Of a stretch of 64,000 bases of DNA, positions 1 through 11,422 are shown one piece after another. The DNA comes from Vitellaria paradoxa (Eukaryota > Streptophyta > Magnoliopsida > Ericales > Sapotaceae): positions 17,878,436 to 17,942,435 of the forward strand of contig CM034233.1 in the NCBI GenBank assembly GCA_019916065.1. The letters are read 5' to 3'. A model generated the notes under the pieces. It was not told the origin of the DNA. It ran no database searches and saw only the letters and a program-made list of their open reading frames with translations. The translations under genes and the position numbers were made by a program. Positions within the stretch are counted from its first letter, which is position 1. Every line of letters starts with the position of its first letter.

Positions 1-927
1 TTGGGTTTCTAATTAAGTAAACATTGAGGAGGATAAAATCTGGAGAGTGCCAAATATTATGCTATGGGTATGTCGTTTCATCTATTTTCTTTCAAAAATC
101 TGAAGGATTGCCTTCGACATCCCAAGAAATGAAAATGATCCTAGTTTGCTTTTAAACATGCGAAGGGCACAAACTACAATCTAACAGTCCAGTTGACAAC
201 GTCATTAGAAATGAGAGACCCCTAAAGCTGATTGTACTTTTAACAATCTTGTGAAACTAAGCTATTAAAAGCTTTTGCTCAAGTGTGGTTATGCTTTCAA
301 CAATGGCTCTGCTAATAAATATCAAATTGTAATAAGACACATATACATATATTTCTACAGTCGTTACCTAAAGTTGCCGCAAGTGATGCATAAATTTTTA
401 CACATATTTATAAGCTGAAGTCAATCAGATACCCTTTTCACATGCATTGTTCGCACACACATGCTAAGAAACTGCAGTTTTCTCAAAGCACACCCTGCTT
501 AACCCATCAACAAACCAATGTTTGCTTATGTGCAAGACTCCAAAATGGACAAAAAGCACACCAATCTCAATAAAGCCACCTCTCCCCCCCCCCCCAAAAA
601 AATAAAATAAAATAAAAATAAATAAATAAAAAGATTAATAGTCATTTGAGAATATCTTGTTTACTTTGACTCGCTTGATGTGACGCCCACTTGACAAGCA
701 ATCAATTTCAGTTTTACACAAAGAAGACAACAATTGGCCTCTCCAGCCATCAACCACCAGCAGCAAAAACTTACCTAACACTAGTAGTAGTTGACATCTA
801 CAGAAACTTGATCTGTACCATTAAGCACAAAGTAACTTTCAAGAAACATTAGAACTGATGGGTCAAGGATATATTGTTTGTCTGGCCCCACCATTCCAAC
901 CACCATCAAAGAGATAATGTAGATAGG
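1..927. other. Non-coding stretch left of the copia element
   Basis: No convincing exon is visible on either strand. It may be intron or 3' region of the minus-strand WVD2-like gene, whose last exons have not been found. I looked on the minus strand for the usual WVD2-like C-terminal tail after the TPX2 block and did not see it. A C-run followed by AAATA-type low-complexity sequence lies near 586-632. The 5 bases before the copia element (923-927, ATAGG) are one copy of its target duplication. Confidence 0.5.
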
Positions 928-1054
928 TGTTATGAAACTAGATTTTACTGACTTTAATCCACACACCCAACTGGATACTTGTGTGTATATTTATACATGT
1001 GCACAAAAGTGATTATTCAGATACACAGATGACTATTATTAATGCACGTTAACG
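928..1054 (-). repeat. 3' LTR of the copia element (127 bp, internally deleted)
   Basis: Aligns with 5758-5929 over its whole length apart from a single deletion of about 45 bp. The terminal A is changed to G (position 1054). The several substitutions between the two LTRs indicate an old insertion. Confidence 0.88.
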
Positions 1055-1061
1055 CTCTCCC

Positions 1062-1848
1062 TCAAGCTGGAGCATATATATTATATGTTCCAAACTTGTT
1101 GCAAATGTATCTCACCCTAGCTTCTTCTAGAGGTTTAGCAAACAAATCAGTCAATTGATCTTCAGACTTTACATGACTAATCTTGATGACATTTTGTAAA
1201 ATCTTCTCTCTGACGAAGTGACAATCAACTTCAATATGCTTGATTCGCTCATGAAATACTGAATTAGAGGCTATATGGATAGTAGCTTGATTATCACAAA
1301 ATAGTTTCATAAGTTGTGATCCAGAAACTCCTAATTCCTTTAACATATGACATATCCAAATCAATTTACAAGACGCATGGGCCATGACCTTATATTCTGA
1401 CTCTGCACTTAATCTTACCACCACTATTTATTTTTTACTTTTCCATAATACCAAGTTTCCTCCCACAAAGATACAATATCTAGTGGTTGGATCATCTATC
1501 TGTTGGCGAACCAGCCCAATCTACATCTATATAACTTTAAACAAGTGTATGACCATTATCTCGATACAACAAACCATATCCTAATGCACCTTTTAAATGC
1601 CTCAAAATACGAATAATCACATCCTAATGACTAGACTGAGATGCATCAAGAAATTGACTCACTACACTTGTAACAAAGGAGATATCTGTCCGTGTGACTG
1701 TTAGATAATTAATCTTCTCAACTAATCTGCAATATCAACCAAGATCTTCCAATAATTCTCCTCTATCTGCCAGAAGTTTTGTATTGGAATCCGCTGGAGT
1801 ATTAATTGGTTTGGCTCCTAACTTGCCGTTTTCAGACAGTAGATCAAG

Positions 1849-1879
<31 letters not shown>

Positions 1880-3832
1880 AAAGAGCAATGCCCTCGTGTG
1901 ATCTTGAAATCTCAATGCTCAACAAATACTTTAGTGAACCCAAATCCTTGGGGCTGAACTTAGTTTGAAGGAATATCTTCAGATCATGAATTCCTTATAT
2001 ATCATCACTTATGATTACAATATTGTCCACATAAACCAATAACCATATCTTTCCCTGAGAGAAATGATGGTAGAAAATAGAATGATCAACAACCATGTGC
2101 AAAGGAATTGCATTAGGCCATACCACTTTTTCAATTTGTAAACTAGTCCAAACTCGCCCTGAGCAACAAAGTCAAGAGGTTACTCCATGTACACCTCTTT
2201 GGTAAGATCACCATGTAGAAAGGCATTTTTAACATTAAGTTCAATGAAAAGTGGATGCAACAGAAATGATAAAATGCACTGATGTTATCTTGGCCACAGA
2301 AGAGAGTATCTTAAAAACCATAGACATGAGTGTATCCCTTGACAACAAGCCTTACTTTCAATCGATCAACTGAACCATCTAGATGAACTTTGACATTATA
2401 CACCCAGCGACAACCAATTGCTGACTTCCCAGGAGGAAGAGTGACTAAATCCTATGTATCATTGGCTCGAAGAGTTGACATTTTTTCTTCCATGGCATTA
2501 CGCTATCTAGAATGAGAGAGTACTTCAAACACAGAGTTAGGAATAGAAATAGTAGACAAGGAAGAAATAAAAACATGATATGATAGAGACAAGGCTGTAA
2601 AAAAAACAAAGTTACATATAGGATGGGAAGTATAAGTTCATCTACCTTCTTGAAGAGCAACCAGAAGATCAAGCTCACAAAGCTCTAACTCAAGAGCAGG
2701 ATCTGAAAACTGGATAAGAGAAGATAGAGTGCCTGAAGCATCAGGGAAAGACTCTGTTACTGCCCGCCATCTAATATAAGCCTACAAATTGGGATGAGGA
2801 AGATGAAAGGGAGGAATAACGAGTAAAGGAAGACTCTCATTTACATTAGAAACAGAAGAATCATCAAGGAAAAAAAAAAGCAGAAAGATATGCTCAAAGA
2901 ACAAAACATCAGCACATATGAAATATCGATTGAGAGAAAGTCTGTAACATTGATATCCTTTTTGTACCCAGAAATATCCCAAAAGGATACATTTAAGAGC
3001 ACGAGAATCAAGTTTATCAGTCTCACTGTCAAGTTGATGGACATATGCAACACACCTAAAAATTCGTGAAGGAAGAGGAAACAATGGTGTCTAAGGAAAC
3101 AACATAGAGTAAGGAGAACATCCCTTCAGAATAGAAGACGGCATTCTATTGATTAACATGCTGTCAGAGTAGCATCCCCCCAAAAGGTCTTTGGAACCTT
3201 CATGTGAAATATTAAACAACGAGCTATTTCAACCAAATGTAAACGCTTTCTCTCAGCAACTCCATTCTATTGTGGGATGCGAGGACAAGACAATTGATGA
3301 AGCATGCTAAATGATATCATAAAATCAGTGAAAGGCTTAGACAAGTATTCTTTGGCATTGTCACTGCAAAAAATCTTAATAGACACATCAAACTAAGTTT
3401 TTATCTCAAGACAAAAGGATTAAAAGATAGACAATAACTCAGAACGGTCTTTCATTAAATAAACCCATGTAAGCCTTGAAAAATCATCAATTAATGTAAC
3501 AAAGTACTTAAACCCTAACTTTGACATAACTCGACTAGGTGCCCATACATCAGAGTAAATAAAATGAAAAGGACTCAAGGACTCGTTATTGAATCTAGGA
3601 TTGAGGGAAACATGGTGATGCTTTCCTAACTGACATGACTCACAAAGTACTTAAACCCTAACTTTGATATAACTCGACTAGGTCCCCATACATCAGAGTA
3701 AATTAAATGAAAATGACTCAAGGACTCGTTATTGAATCTAGGATTGAGGGAAGCATGGTGATGCTTTCCTAACTGACATGACTCACAATCGAAGGACTTT
3801 AGTTGACTCAAACTTGGAACGATAAATTTCAA
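1062..3832 (-). pseudogene. copia pol remnant (integrase, RT, RNase H)
   Basis: The 3626-3832 segment shows the pre-integrase Cys motif (CESCQLGKHH) and the start of the integrase core (SDVWGPSRV). Around 2782-3084 is the polymorphic integrase C-terminal region. The RT active-site area at about 2019-2033 reads YVDN instead of the family YVDD. The 1062-1424 segment is a copia RNase H (CDNQATIHIASN, VFHERIKHIEVDCHFVREKI, SEDQLTDLFAKPL). A 143-bp tandem duplication (3501-3786), a long T-run and many stops break the frame. Confidence 0.85.
3501..3786. repeat. 143-bp tandem duplication inside copia integrase
   Basis: Positions 3501-3643 and 3644-3786 are near-identical direct copies (both start AAAGTACTTAAACCC and end GACATGACTCAC). 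The unit length of 143 is not a multiple of three, so the duplication shifts the integrase reading frame. Confidence 0.93.
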
Positions 3833-4347
3833 CCTTCAAAAGATGGATGACCCAAACAGTAATGAATTTCAATCGGAGTGGCAGTTGCAAAACAAGTGAT
3901 AGATGAAGGAGCAGATGAACCAGGCAGATAGTAGAGTCCCTGAGTTTCATGTTCTTTTTCCAATATTCTTCCTTGTCTTCAAATCTTGAATAATCACAGA
4001 ATCAAAAAAGAAAGTCACTGAACAATTCAATTGCCTAGTGAGTTTACTGACAGATAGAAGATTGAAAAACAAGAATGGAACATATAACACTAAAAATAAG
4101 GAAAAATTAGAAGATGGACAAACTTTACCGACACCTTTACTGGATTGGATGAACCATTAGCTGTTGTAACATTTGGAATGGGGAAACACTAAATATCAAA
4201 GAACAATGAGGAAGTACCAGACATATGATCTGAAGCACCAAAATCAATAACCCAAGACGTATGAAAAGATGTAGACACACAAGTAGTAAAATTACCTCGA
4301 TAGGCTAAGGAAGCAATAGAAAGAGACACCTGATGAGCTATTTGATA

Positions 4348-5466
4348 CTAAAGGAATTTGGTATATTCTTCTCCTGAAAGAGTCACAGTTGTTGATTCAC
4401 TTGTACTAGGCTTATCTATAGAGGTAGAAGCACCAAAGGAGGTTGCATGAACCATATATGTTGGCTTTCCATGAAGGTCCCAGTAAGTTTCCCTAATATG
4501 GCCAATACGGCCACAATTAAAGCATTTAGGTCTTATACCACAACCTCCATGAGTCCCACGATCACCAAACTGAGACGGGGTTTGGTAGCTAGAATTTTTA
4601 CTATTTGAAGGCATCTAACTGATCAAAGTAAATCGTGTAGCATCAACGGTGGTGGATAAATCTCTAGAATCAGTTCTCATGACTCGAGAGTAAGTTTCTG
4701 CAAACGAGGGAAGAGAAGCCCCACTGAGTATTTGGGCTTTAACTTGCTCAAACTCAAAATCTAGTCCGGTAAGAAAATGGGGTACAACCATTTGTTCTCG
4801 TTACTTCTGCATCACATTAATATCTGTTGATAATGGCTGTATATAATTCAATTCCTCATGGACATGCTTCAGAGAGGCAAAGTATTTTGTGACTAGTCTA
4901 CCAGACTGTTGAAGTTGAAAGAACTCTAGTGACAAATCATACGTGCGGGTGAGGTCACTGGAAAACAATAAATGAATATATTCCCATATCTCCTTACATG
5001 TGTCAAGATAAATGTACATGTCAATGACATTTGGTTCCATAGAGTTCTATAATAAGCCAACCTAGTAAGCATCTTCTTATATCCAAGTATCATACTTAGG
5101 ATCAGTTTTAGAGAGCCTAGACTCAGTCAAAAGTTTCTACCTACCATATCTAGTTAACGTAATTTTTATTGCCTTGGACCATTGAACATAATTCGTTCCA
5201 TTCAATTTCCTCATTGTTAGCTGTTGAGGTATAGGGACAGAATTACCAATTATCTTTTGTTCAACTAATATCTTAGATGCCTTTAAAATTAGATCGCAGT
5301 AGCACAATAGTACTAACAGTAGATTGATATGTAGAGGTGAAGAGGAAAAGTTGTCCAAACAGTGAATAAACAGCACCAGAGGAGTCGCCAGAGCGTGAGA
5401 AGAAGACTGCAAAGAAGATGGAAAGTTCAACGGAGTTTCACGCGCCCACATGCGTGACTTCGACAA
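4348..5466 (-). pseudogene. copia gag remnant
   Basis: Three broken open segments on the minus strand (5137-5466, 4801-5040, 4348-4614) carry the pieces of a plant copia gag. These are an N-terminal LNGTNYVQWSKAI block, a UBN2-like middle region (LDTCKEIWEYI, LQQSGRLVTKYFASLK), and a CCHC zinc knuckle near 4490-4520. The knuckle reads C-FN-C-GRIG-H-IRET-Y, so the last cysteine is lost. The pieces lie in different frames or are separated by stops. This is structural (capsid-like) protein debris of the retrotransposon, not a host gene. Confidence 0.8.
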
Positions 5467-5757
5467 AGGCGCATAAGGCCCATGAGCAGATGGATTGACG
5501 GCGCGTGATTACGCGTGAGGGGTTTTTCGGTGACCACGTTCTTCTAAAAACAGTCGCCTCTCTCCAAGGACTTCTTAAGACCAAAGAACTTGTCGAAAGA
5601 CTCGAAACAATGATTAGGGATAAACTTTATGTTTGACAATGATGATTTCTTGACTTCTGACGGGGCCATACATTAACTGACCAAAGAGAGTTCTTGAGAA
5701 TCTGTATCTAGGTTCTCAAGACACAAACAAGAACAAAGGATCGATGCTCTAATGCCA

Positions 5758-5929
5758 TGTTATGAAACTAGATTTTACTGACTTCAATTCACACACCCAA
5801 CTGGGTACTTGTGTGTATATTTATACACATATACAAAAGTGACTATTCAGATACACAGGTTACTATTCACATTTCCTAAAGACCAAAAGCATTGTTAGAT
5901 ACATTTTCTACTATTAATGCACATTAACA
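5758..5929 (-). repeat. 5' LTR of the copia element (172 bp)
   Basis: Bounded by TGTTA and TAACA in plus orientation. It matches 928-1054 closely but keeps about 45 bp that the other LTR has lost, roughly 5862-5909. The primer-binding site follows directly on its left. Confidence 0.9.
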
Positions 5930-6149
5930 GTAGGTATACATTAACATATTGTCCTTGCCAAAACAAAAAAGGAAGTCAATGTTTCTACCTGATCCCCCAT
6001 GCTAGGTGAAATGTATCTATTTATGTCGTGTGATAAAATTTTTATGTATGAGGATATCTCTCATAGGGAATTAGTCCGGGTCAAACTTTATATTCGAATA
6101 AGAATTCTGAATATATCAACAAAGAAAAAAAAATAGAATTAAGGAATAC

Positions 6150-9100
6150 CTTCTCTAAAGGGCTCTTAGATGTCATATTCCCCCGATAAAAACTTGGCAT
6201 CGGGGTGGCTTTGAAATTAAGGCTCTGTCTTAGCTTTTTAACCTCAGCATCCTTATCTGCCTGAGTTGAGAATCAAGTATTGTATATGTTAGGTGTGTAA
6301 ATAAAGGAGAGAGAAAACTATCGTTGTGCATGATTAATAAATATGATGAGGGATCCACACACAAATGTAAGTGAACCTTTGACTTTGAACTAAGGTGGTG
6401 TGTTTTTTCTCCCTCTTTAGCATATGATTTTTCCTCCAGCTTCTTGAAAAACTGCAACGCATGAAAAGCGAAATAAAATCTTGTTGTCTTGCAGACATTA
6501 TTCTTAGAAGTAATAATCACATCTACCAGACATTGAAAAAGATCATAGAAGAGAGGAAGGACGGGCAGTTATTGCATACCTCTTTTTGTTTCTCAGCTCT
6601 TTCATCACTTCTCAGGCCAAAAGAAGATGGAGCAGGTTTTGCAATGCTTTGGTCCACAGCAGCTCCTTTTAAGGACCTGCTCAGAGTAAAGAAATAACAT
6701 TTGAGTTTAACCAGAAGACTCATTAGCACTTACAAATTAACCAGTCAAGTTATATCAAAATACATAAAATAGACAAACACAAGCACTTATACACAAACTC
6801 TTGATAGCACGCAAGATGAACACTTGTATCCACAAAAGAAAAAAGAAACATTTATCTTCTTGAATTGTTTCAGGTTTACAATTCAGACGCATCTAAGACA
6901 CTGCTTTTACAATTTTATAAACATTGAAAATATTATAAACGGATAAATAAGTGAGGTGATACTTTTATTTGCCTTACTGAATATGGTTGACAATGGACAG
7001 GTCTATCAGGTACTGCTAAGCTAGCGAGCAAGGGAGTTGGGGGGGGGGGTTGGATTTCCATGAATGGGCTCACATTAACTTTAAACTCATATTATTGTAG
7101 ATTCTGAACATCTTCAATTAGCTTAACTCTAGTTCACAATATTCCTTATATATCACTCTATTTATTTAAAACTAGCCCAGTTGAGGACAGTGAAACTACT
7201 GTGAGATAGTTTGGTCAAATGCAACATATGATACTAAATGCATTTCTGTGAGATAGTTAGGAAAGCAAGAAAAACATTGGTTAAGGCTGCAAGAAGAAAT
7301 TAGACAACAGCAGAATAATACATGGTGATAAGAACCCATGCACTGGACACCAGATCAGCAAATGTATGTTTTAACAAAAGTGAAATTTCTAAACTTTCAG
7401 CATAAACAAGCTTAAACATCATACCTAGTTGAGGTAGTGTTCCAGCTTCTTCCCAATTGAGCTCTCTGAGCATCCATCTTCGCTGCTGCCTTCCTTACTC
7501 TATGAATCAATTAGAGTTTAATAATTAAAGGTCCAACAAATCTGTTGAAGAACTCATGGGCCTAACTCAATCCTGAAAATCAATTTCTCCAAAGCCTTAT
7601 AGGGAGAGTATAGTCTCTAACTCAACCCTGAAAACTGGCATACAAAGTGAGAGTATGATGTAGGAGAAACTTATGGATTGAAGGGGAAAAACTAATCGAT
7701 TGTGAAACCTTTGTTTAGTCTGAGAAATGTTCAGCAAAAATACCCAGATTTACAAGAGGCACTCTCTCTAATTAATCAATAACTCTCATTCAAAATCAAC
7801 TATCAAGCCCGAAGGCTTTACAATGCTTAAATAGAAAAACCCTAATATAACAAAATCATTGTTTAGGGTGGAAAATATGAAAAATAAAGAAACAATGTAA
7901 CTTCCAAAATGAAAAAAGATCCTAACGTCATCACTAAGCTAACTATAGTCTCCAAAACAAAGAAAACAAATAACTAGGGCTTGAATTGGAATTCAATTCT
8001 TGAAAGCCATCCATCACAACAAGGGACTAAGCCAAGATTTTTAGTTTGGGGGGCCATTTTTTTTTTCTTGGGTTGAATTTAGGCCTAGAAAAAATTATAG
8101 TTAATATCATAAATTGTATTTAGTAAATAAAAAATAAATTAATATATATGTATAGATGGTATAATCAGTTGAATTGAATAATTTTGGATTATATATAACA
8201 ATTAAAAAAAATAAAATTTTAGGAGGATTAGTCCATATTTTTTAATCCAAAATTTTATATGGTGGTGTTTTTTTGACAAAGGCCAATTATTTTTAAAAAT
8301 TTAAGGGGGGGGGGAATATAATATCAATTTTTTGTAGTAAAAAATTTACATGTAAGGATAACATTTTTCGAAACTCGAGGACGTCACAATCTCTCATCCC
8401 TAATCACAACTGTTGGTGGTGAAAACAAATTTGTTTTGAAAAAATATCTAAAAAAGTCGAGTTGCCTAACACTTTATATGGGAGTACAACATTCATATCA
8501 AGGCAATGTAAGACTTCACTCAGAGCCTCTCTCACTTGAAGCATAGAGTGATGTGAGGCAAGAGGTTGCTCAAGGCCTTATATGGAGAGTGCGACCTTCA
8601 TATCAAGACGGTGTGGGACATTGCTCAGAACCTCCTCCATGTGAAGAACGGAGTAATTTGAGACAAGGCCTCCCTCACGCAAAACATGGATTGATGTGCA
8701 GCAAGGTTGTACAAGATCAGTGACACCCAAAAATCCTGTCGGAACCCAAAACCTAACTCTGATACCATGTTGAAAAGTTCATAGGCCTAACTCACCTTAA
8801 AACCAGCTTGCGAAATAAGGTTTGCCCAAGGCTTTATATGGAGAGCATAGTCTTCATATCAAGGTCATGTGAGACTTCGCTCACAACCTCTATCATGTGA
8901 AGTGTGGAGCTATGCGACGCAAGACTACGTGAGATAAGTGAACGACTTTGCTCACAAAGTTAATTGGTAAACAAATGCACTTATGAAATGTGAAATTATA
9001 AATGCACACCTACAATGATGAAAAAAAAAACATAGATATATACATTGTAGTTCAACATTAATCTTTTGAAGTTGATTTGATCCTCTTAACAACAATAAAA

Positions 9101-11422
9101 TTAATTGATGTTGTCAAATGATGAAGTATAATGAACATAGTTTTTAGTTACCGTTGAGAGAAAAATAAAAGAAAAGAGATCTCATAACACAAAACTAAAT
9201 TAACAGGTACCAGGGGAAAAAATAATTAAAAAATAAAATAAAATAGGACAATGTAATACAATAATGCCTAAGCACAACACAGATAGAGGGAAAGAAACAA
9301 GATAATAACGATTTGAGCAGACTGTGTTGGATTTTATGTTGATTCTGTGGACTCGTGGATGCACTAAATATGAGCTGCTTTTGACTAACTATTGATTCCA
9401 TAGGTTGAATCTCAATAAAAAATTAGCAAAAAATATAGATCAAAAAGGGATGTTATTAGAGCTTCAGAAATTTTATACAGAGTACACAAAATATTTCAAT
9501 TTCCTAAGCATTTCATATATGAGAATAACCAGCTTCGTTATAAGTAGTGATAAGGTTGCAAACATCTAACCCTCCCAAACCCCACCATGTGGGAGTCTCG
9601 TGCACTGGGTTGCTAGAACATTTTTATCTAAGATGTGAATTTTCTATGCGCAAGCAATAATTCATTTCCAAATAAATAAAGAGAGCAGGATTGCAGATTA
9701 CCCCTCATTCTCCTTTCGAGGACTTAAAAAAGTGGACAGTTTTTGCTCTGTCCTTGTATTTGATATCTGCACAAAGAGGTAGCGATAAAAGTCCATAAAA
9801 TTGAATAGATTCAAAACTCACTGCCAATGGATTGACAATCATATATTTAAATGCAGACAAGCATAATTATATGAGCAAATAATTAAACATCACGTGACAA
9901 CAAACCTCCTTTCCAGAAGCTCTATCATCACCAGAAGCTCTTCCTTGGTTGAAATTGTTTTGAAATGTCTTAAATGCTCGCCTAACAATGTCCTTATCCC
10001 CCATTTTCTCCATAATGAGGGACTTCCGAGTTGTGGTAAGAGAAATTGAATCAAAATTTTCCGGACTCAGATTAAGAGATGTGTGCAGTGATGGAGTTGA
10101 TATTTTCTTGTTTTCAACGGGAGGAACATTTTTTCTCCTTGGTAATGATGACCTGTTTGCCTTATTTGTTGTGGGCTGAGAAGCAGACATCATGGTGGAA
10201 GTTGATGTCGATTTTAAAGGTTTCAGGGTGGAAATTTCTGGAGATTTTTTGGGTAAAGTTGAAGCCGGTTTCTTCTTCATTCCCACCAAACTCCTCTCCT
10301 TTTTGGAAGGAGTCATCTAAACAACATAATCATGAAATAATGTGAGATCGACACAAAAATAACCCAAACAGTTAAAACAATCAAGCAGTTATAGCTTTAC
10401 TTTTTAACAACTTACATTTGGAAAATTCAATACCTTTTGAGATTTGTTTGATGCATCCAATGTCATGGTCTCCTTTTTGTTTTCCAATGTATTTCCTGTC
10501 TCCTCCTCCAAGTTCATCAGTGATTCCACCTTGTCCCGAGATCCATTTAGATGAGTGTCCACTTGAACCAAAACAGGTGGCAATTCCACTTTCTCCTGAA
10601 CTCCATTCAAATGAGTTTCCTCTTGAACCAAAACAACTCCTGATTTGTTCAATTCAAGGCTATCTGCTATGCTATCTATTTCTTCATTAGTTTCATCAAC
10701 TAATGAGCTTTGACATTCCCCAATAATTGCAGCATTCTCACTGGACTCACCAGAGTGGCTCGTAGTAGCCAAATCAATTAAATTGGCAGCTTGCTCAACT
10801 CCTTCAACAGAGCTCTGACCATTGGATACACACAGCTCGATATCTGTCCCAGGACCATTTTCGATATGATCATCACCATTTTCATCATTATTCAATCTGC
10901 GATTAGTTTCCATTTGCTTCTCCTGCCTCAATTGTTCAGCCCTCTGAGCAGCAATTTTCCTGTAGTGAGCTTCGAAGTAGGCCGCCTTCTGCGCTACTGA
11001 TCCAGGAGTTGAATACTTGCCAACTTCCTCTAAGTACTTATTTGGGGAAAAAGATGACCATTTCTCCCAAGAAAGTGCATCATTCTCAAACCTACCAAAC
11101 GAAACTGATGCTTCTAAAGTAGCACTAGAGGCAATTGACTCTCCCATCTTTTTTTTTTCCCCCTCACATCACGCAAAATTCCAAAATCAATGCATATCAG
11201 CAAGCAAGAAACAGAACGACAACTCACAGCAACAACACAGCATGGGAATTTTGCAATAATGGATTGGAATCATTTGTAAATCTGAAAAGAGAGAGAGAGA
11301 GTTTTTCAACACACAATAATTTGGAATGAAATTAAACAACTGGGTCGGTTTTTTAATGATCAAATCACAAATGGGTGTACCTTATTGTTGACATCCAATG
11401 CTTCTACAATTGATTCGCCCAT
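6150..11422 (-). CDS. WVD2-like microtubule-associated protein with TPX2 domain (3' partial)
   Basis: Exons on the minus strand, joined in frame: 11381-11422, 10416-11147, 9906-10316, 9702-9766, 7425-7499, 6580-6676, 6377-6451, 6150-6260. They give 536 codons with no stop and every junction is GT-AG. The N-terminal region (about residues 29-80) has the WVD2-like block SFGRFENDALSWEKWSSFSP and PGSVAQKAAYFEAHYRKIAAQ. A low-complexity Ser/Lys-rich middle follows. The C-terminal TPX2 domain spans about residues 461-530, with RSDERAEKQKEFF and LNFKATPMPSFY. In the family this domain binds cortical microtubules and affects cell expansion and organ twisting; location would be the cytoskeleton. It most resembles the WVD2-like 7 type, but I cannot fix the paralogue. 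The last exon(s) are not seen and probably lie left of the window. Exons 1 and 2 both start with MGESI, so translation could also begin at 11147. Confidence 0.88.
7541..8960 (-). mobile_element. Degenerate LTR-type remnant in WVD2-like intron 4
   Basis: At 8757-8769 the minus strand reads like the initiator-Met primer-binding site (TGGTATCAGAG). To its right a sequence starting TGTTGAAAAGTTCATAGGCC looks like the beginning of an LTR. A related sequence starting TGTTGAAGAACTCATGGGCC lies at 7541. Between them, around 8465-8700, are diverged units of about 110 bp, each with TATATGGGAG-like, CATATCAAG and GTGAAG-type segments, which recur at 8830-8915. No coding domain remains. Ends and target duplication are not resolved. 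Confidence 0.5.
9547..9626 (+). mobile_element. 3' fragment of a TS-type plant SINE
   Basis: The stretch from GTGATAAGGTTGC through GTGGGAGTCTCGTGCACTGGGTTGC strongly resembles the conserved 3' part of the tobacco TS/Au-like tRNA-derived SINE group (remembered pattern: GATAAGGCTGCGTAC ... GGGAGC..GTGCACCGGG). No tRNA-like head is visible directly upstream, so it is 5'-truncated or badly decayed. It lies within intron 3 of the WVD2-like gene. Confidence 0.55.

Larger units (their letters stand above)
928..5929 (-). mobile_element. Ty1/copia LTR retrotransposon, old and inactivated
   Basis: A complete but decayed element lies on the minus strand. Its 5' LTR is 5758-5929 and its 3' LTR is 928-1054; both begin TGTTA in plus orientation and the right one ends TAACA. 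A primer-binding site resembling the initiator-Met tRNA type (TGGCATTAGAGC on the minus strand) abuts the 5' LTR at 5745-5757. A purine-rich tract abuts the 3' LTR at about 1055-1067. Flanking 5-mers are ATAGG (923-927) and GTAGG (5930-5934), a target duplication with one mismatch. Internal order on the minus strand is gag, integrase, reverse transcriptase, RNase H, which defines Ty1/copia. Stops, frameshifts, a T-run (about 1852-1876) and a tandem duplication in the integrase show it cannot encode a functional polyprotein. Confidence 0.93.
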
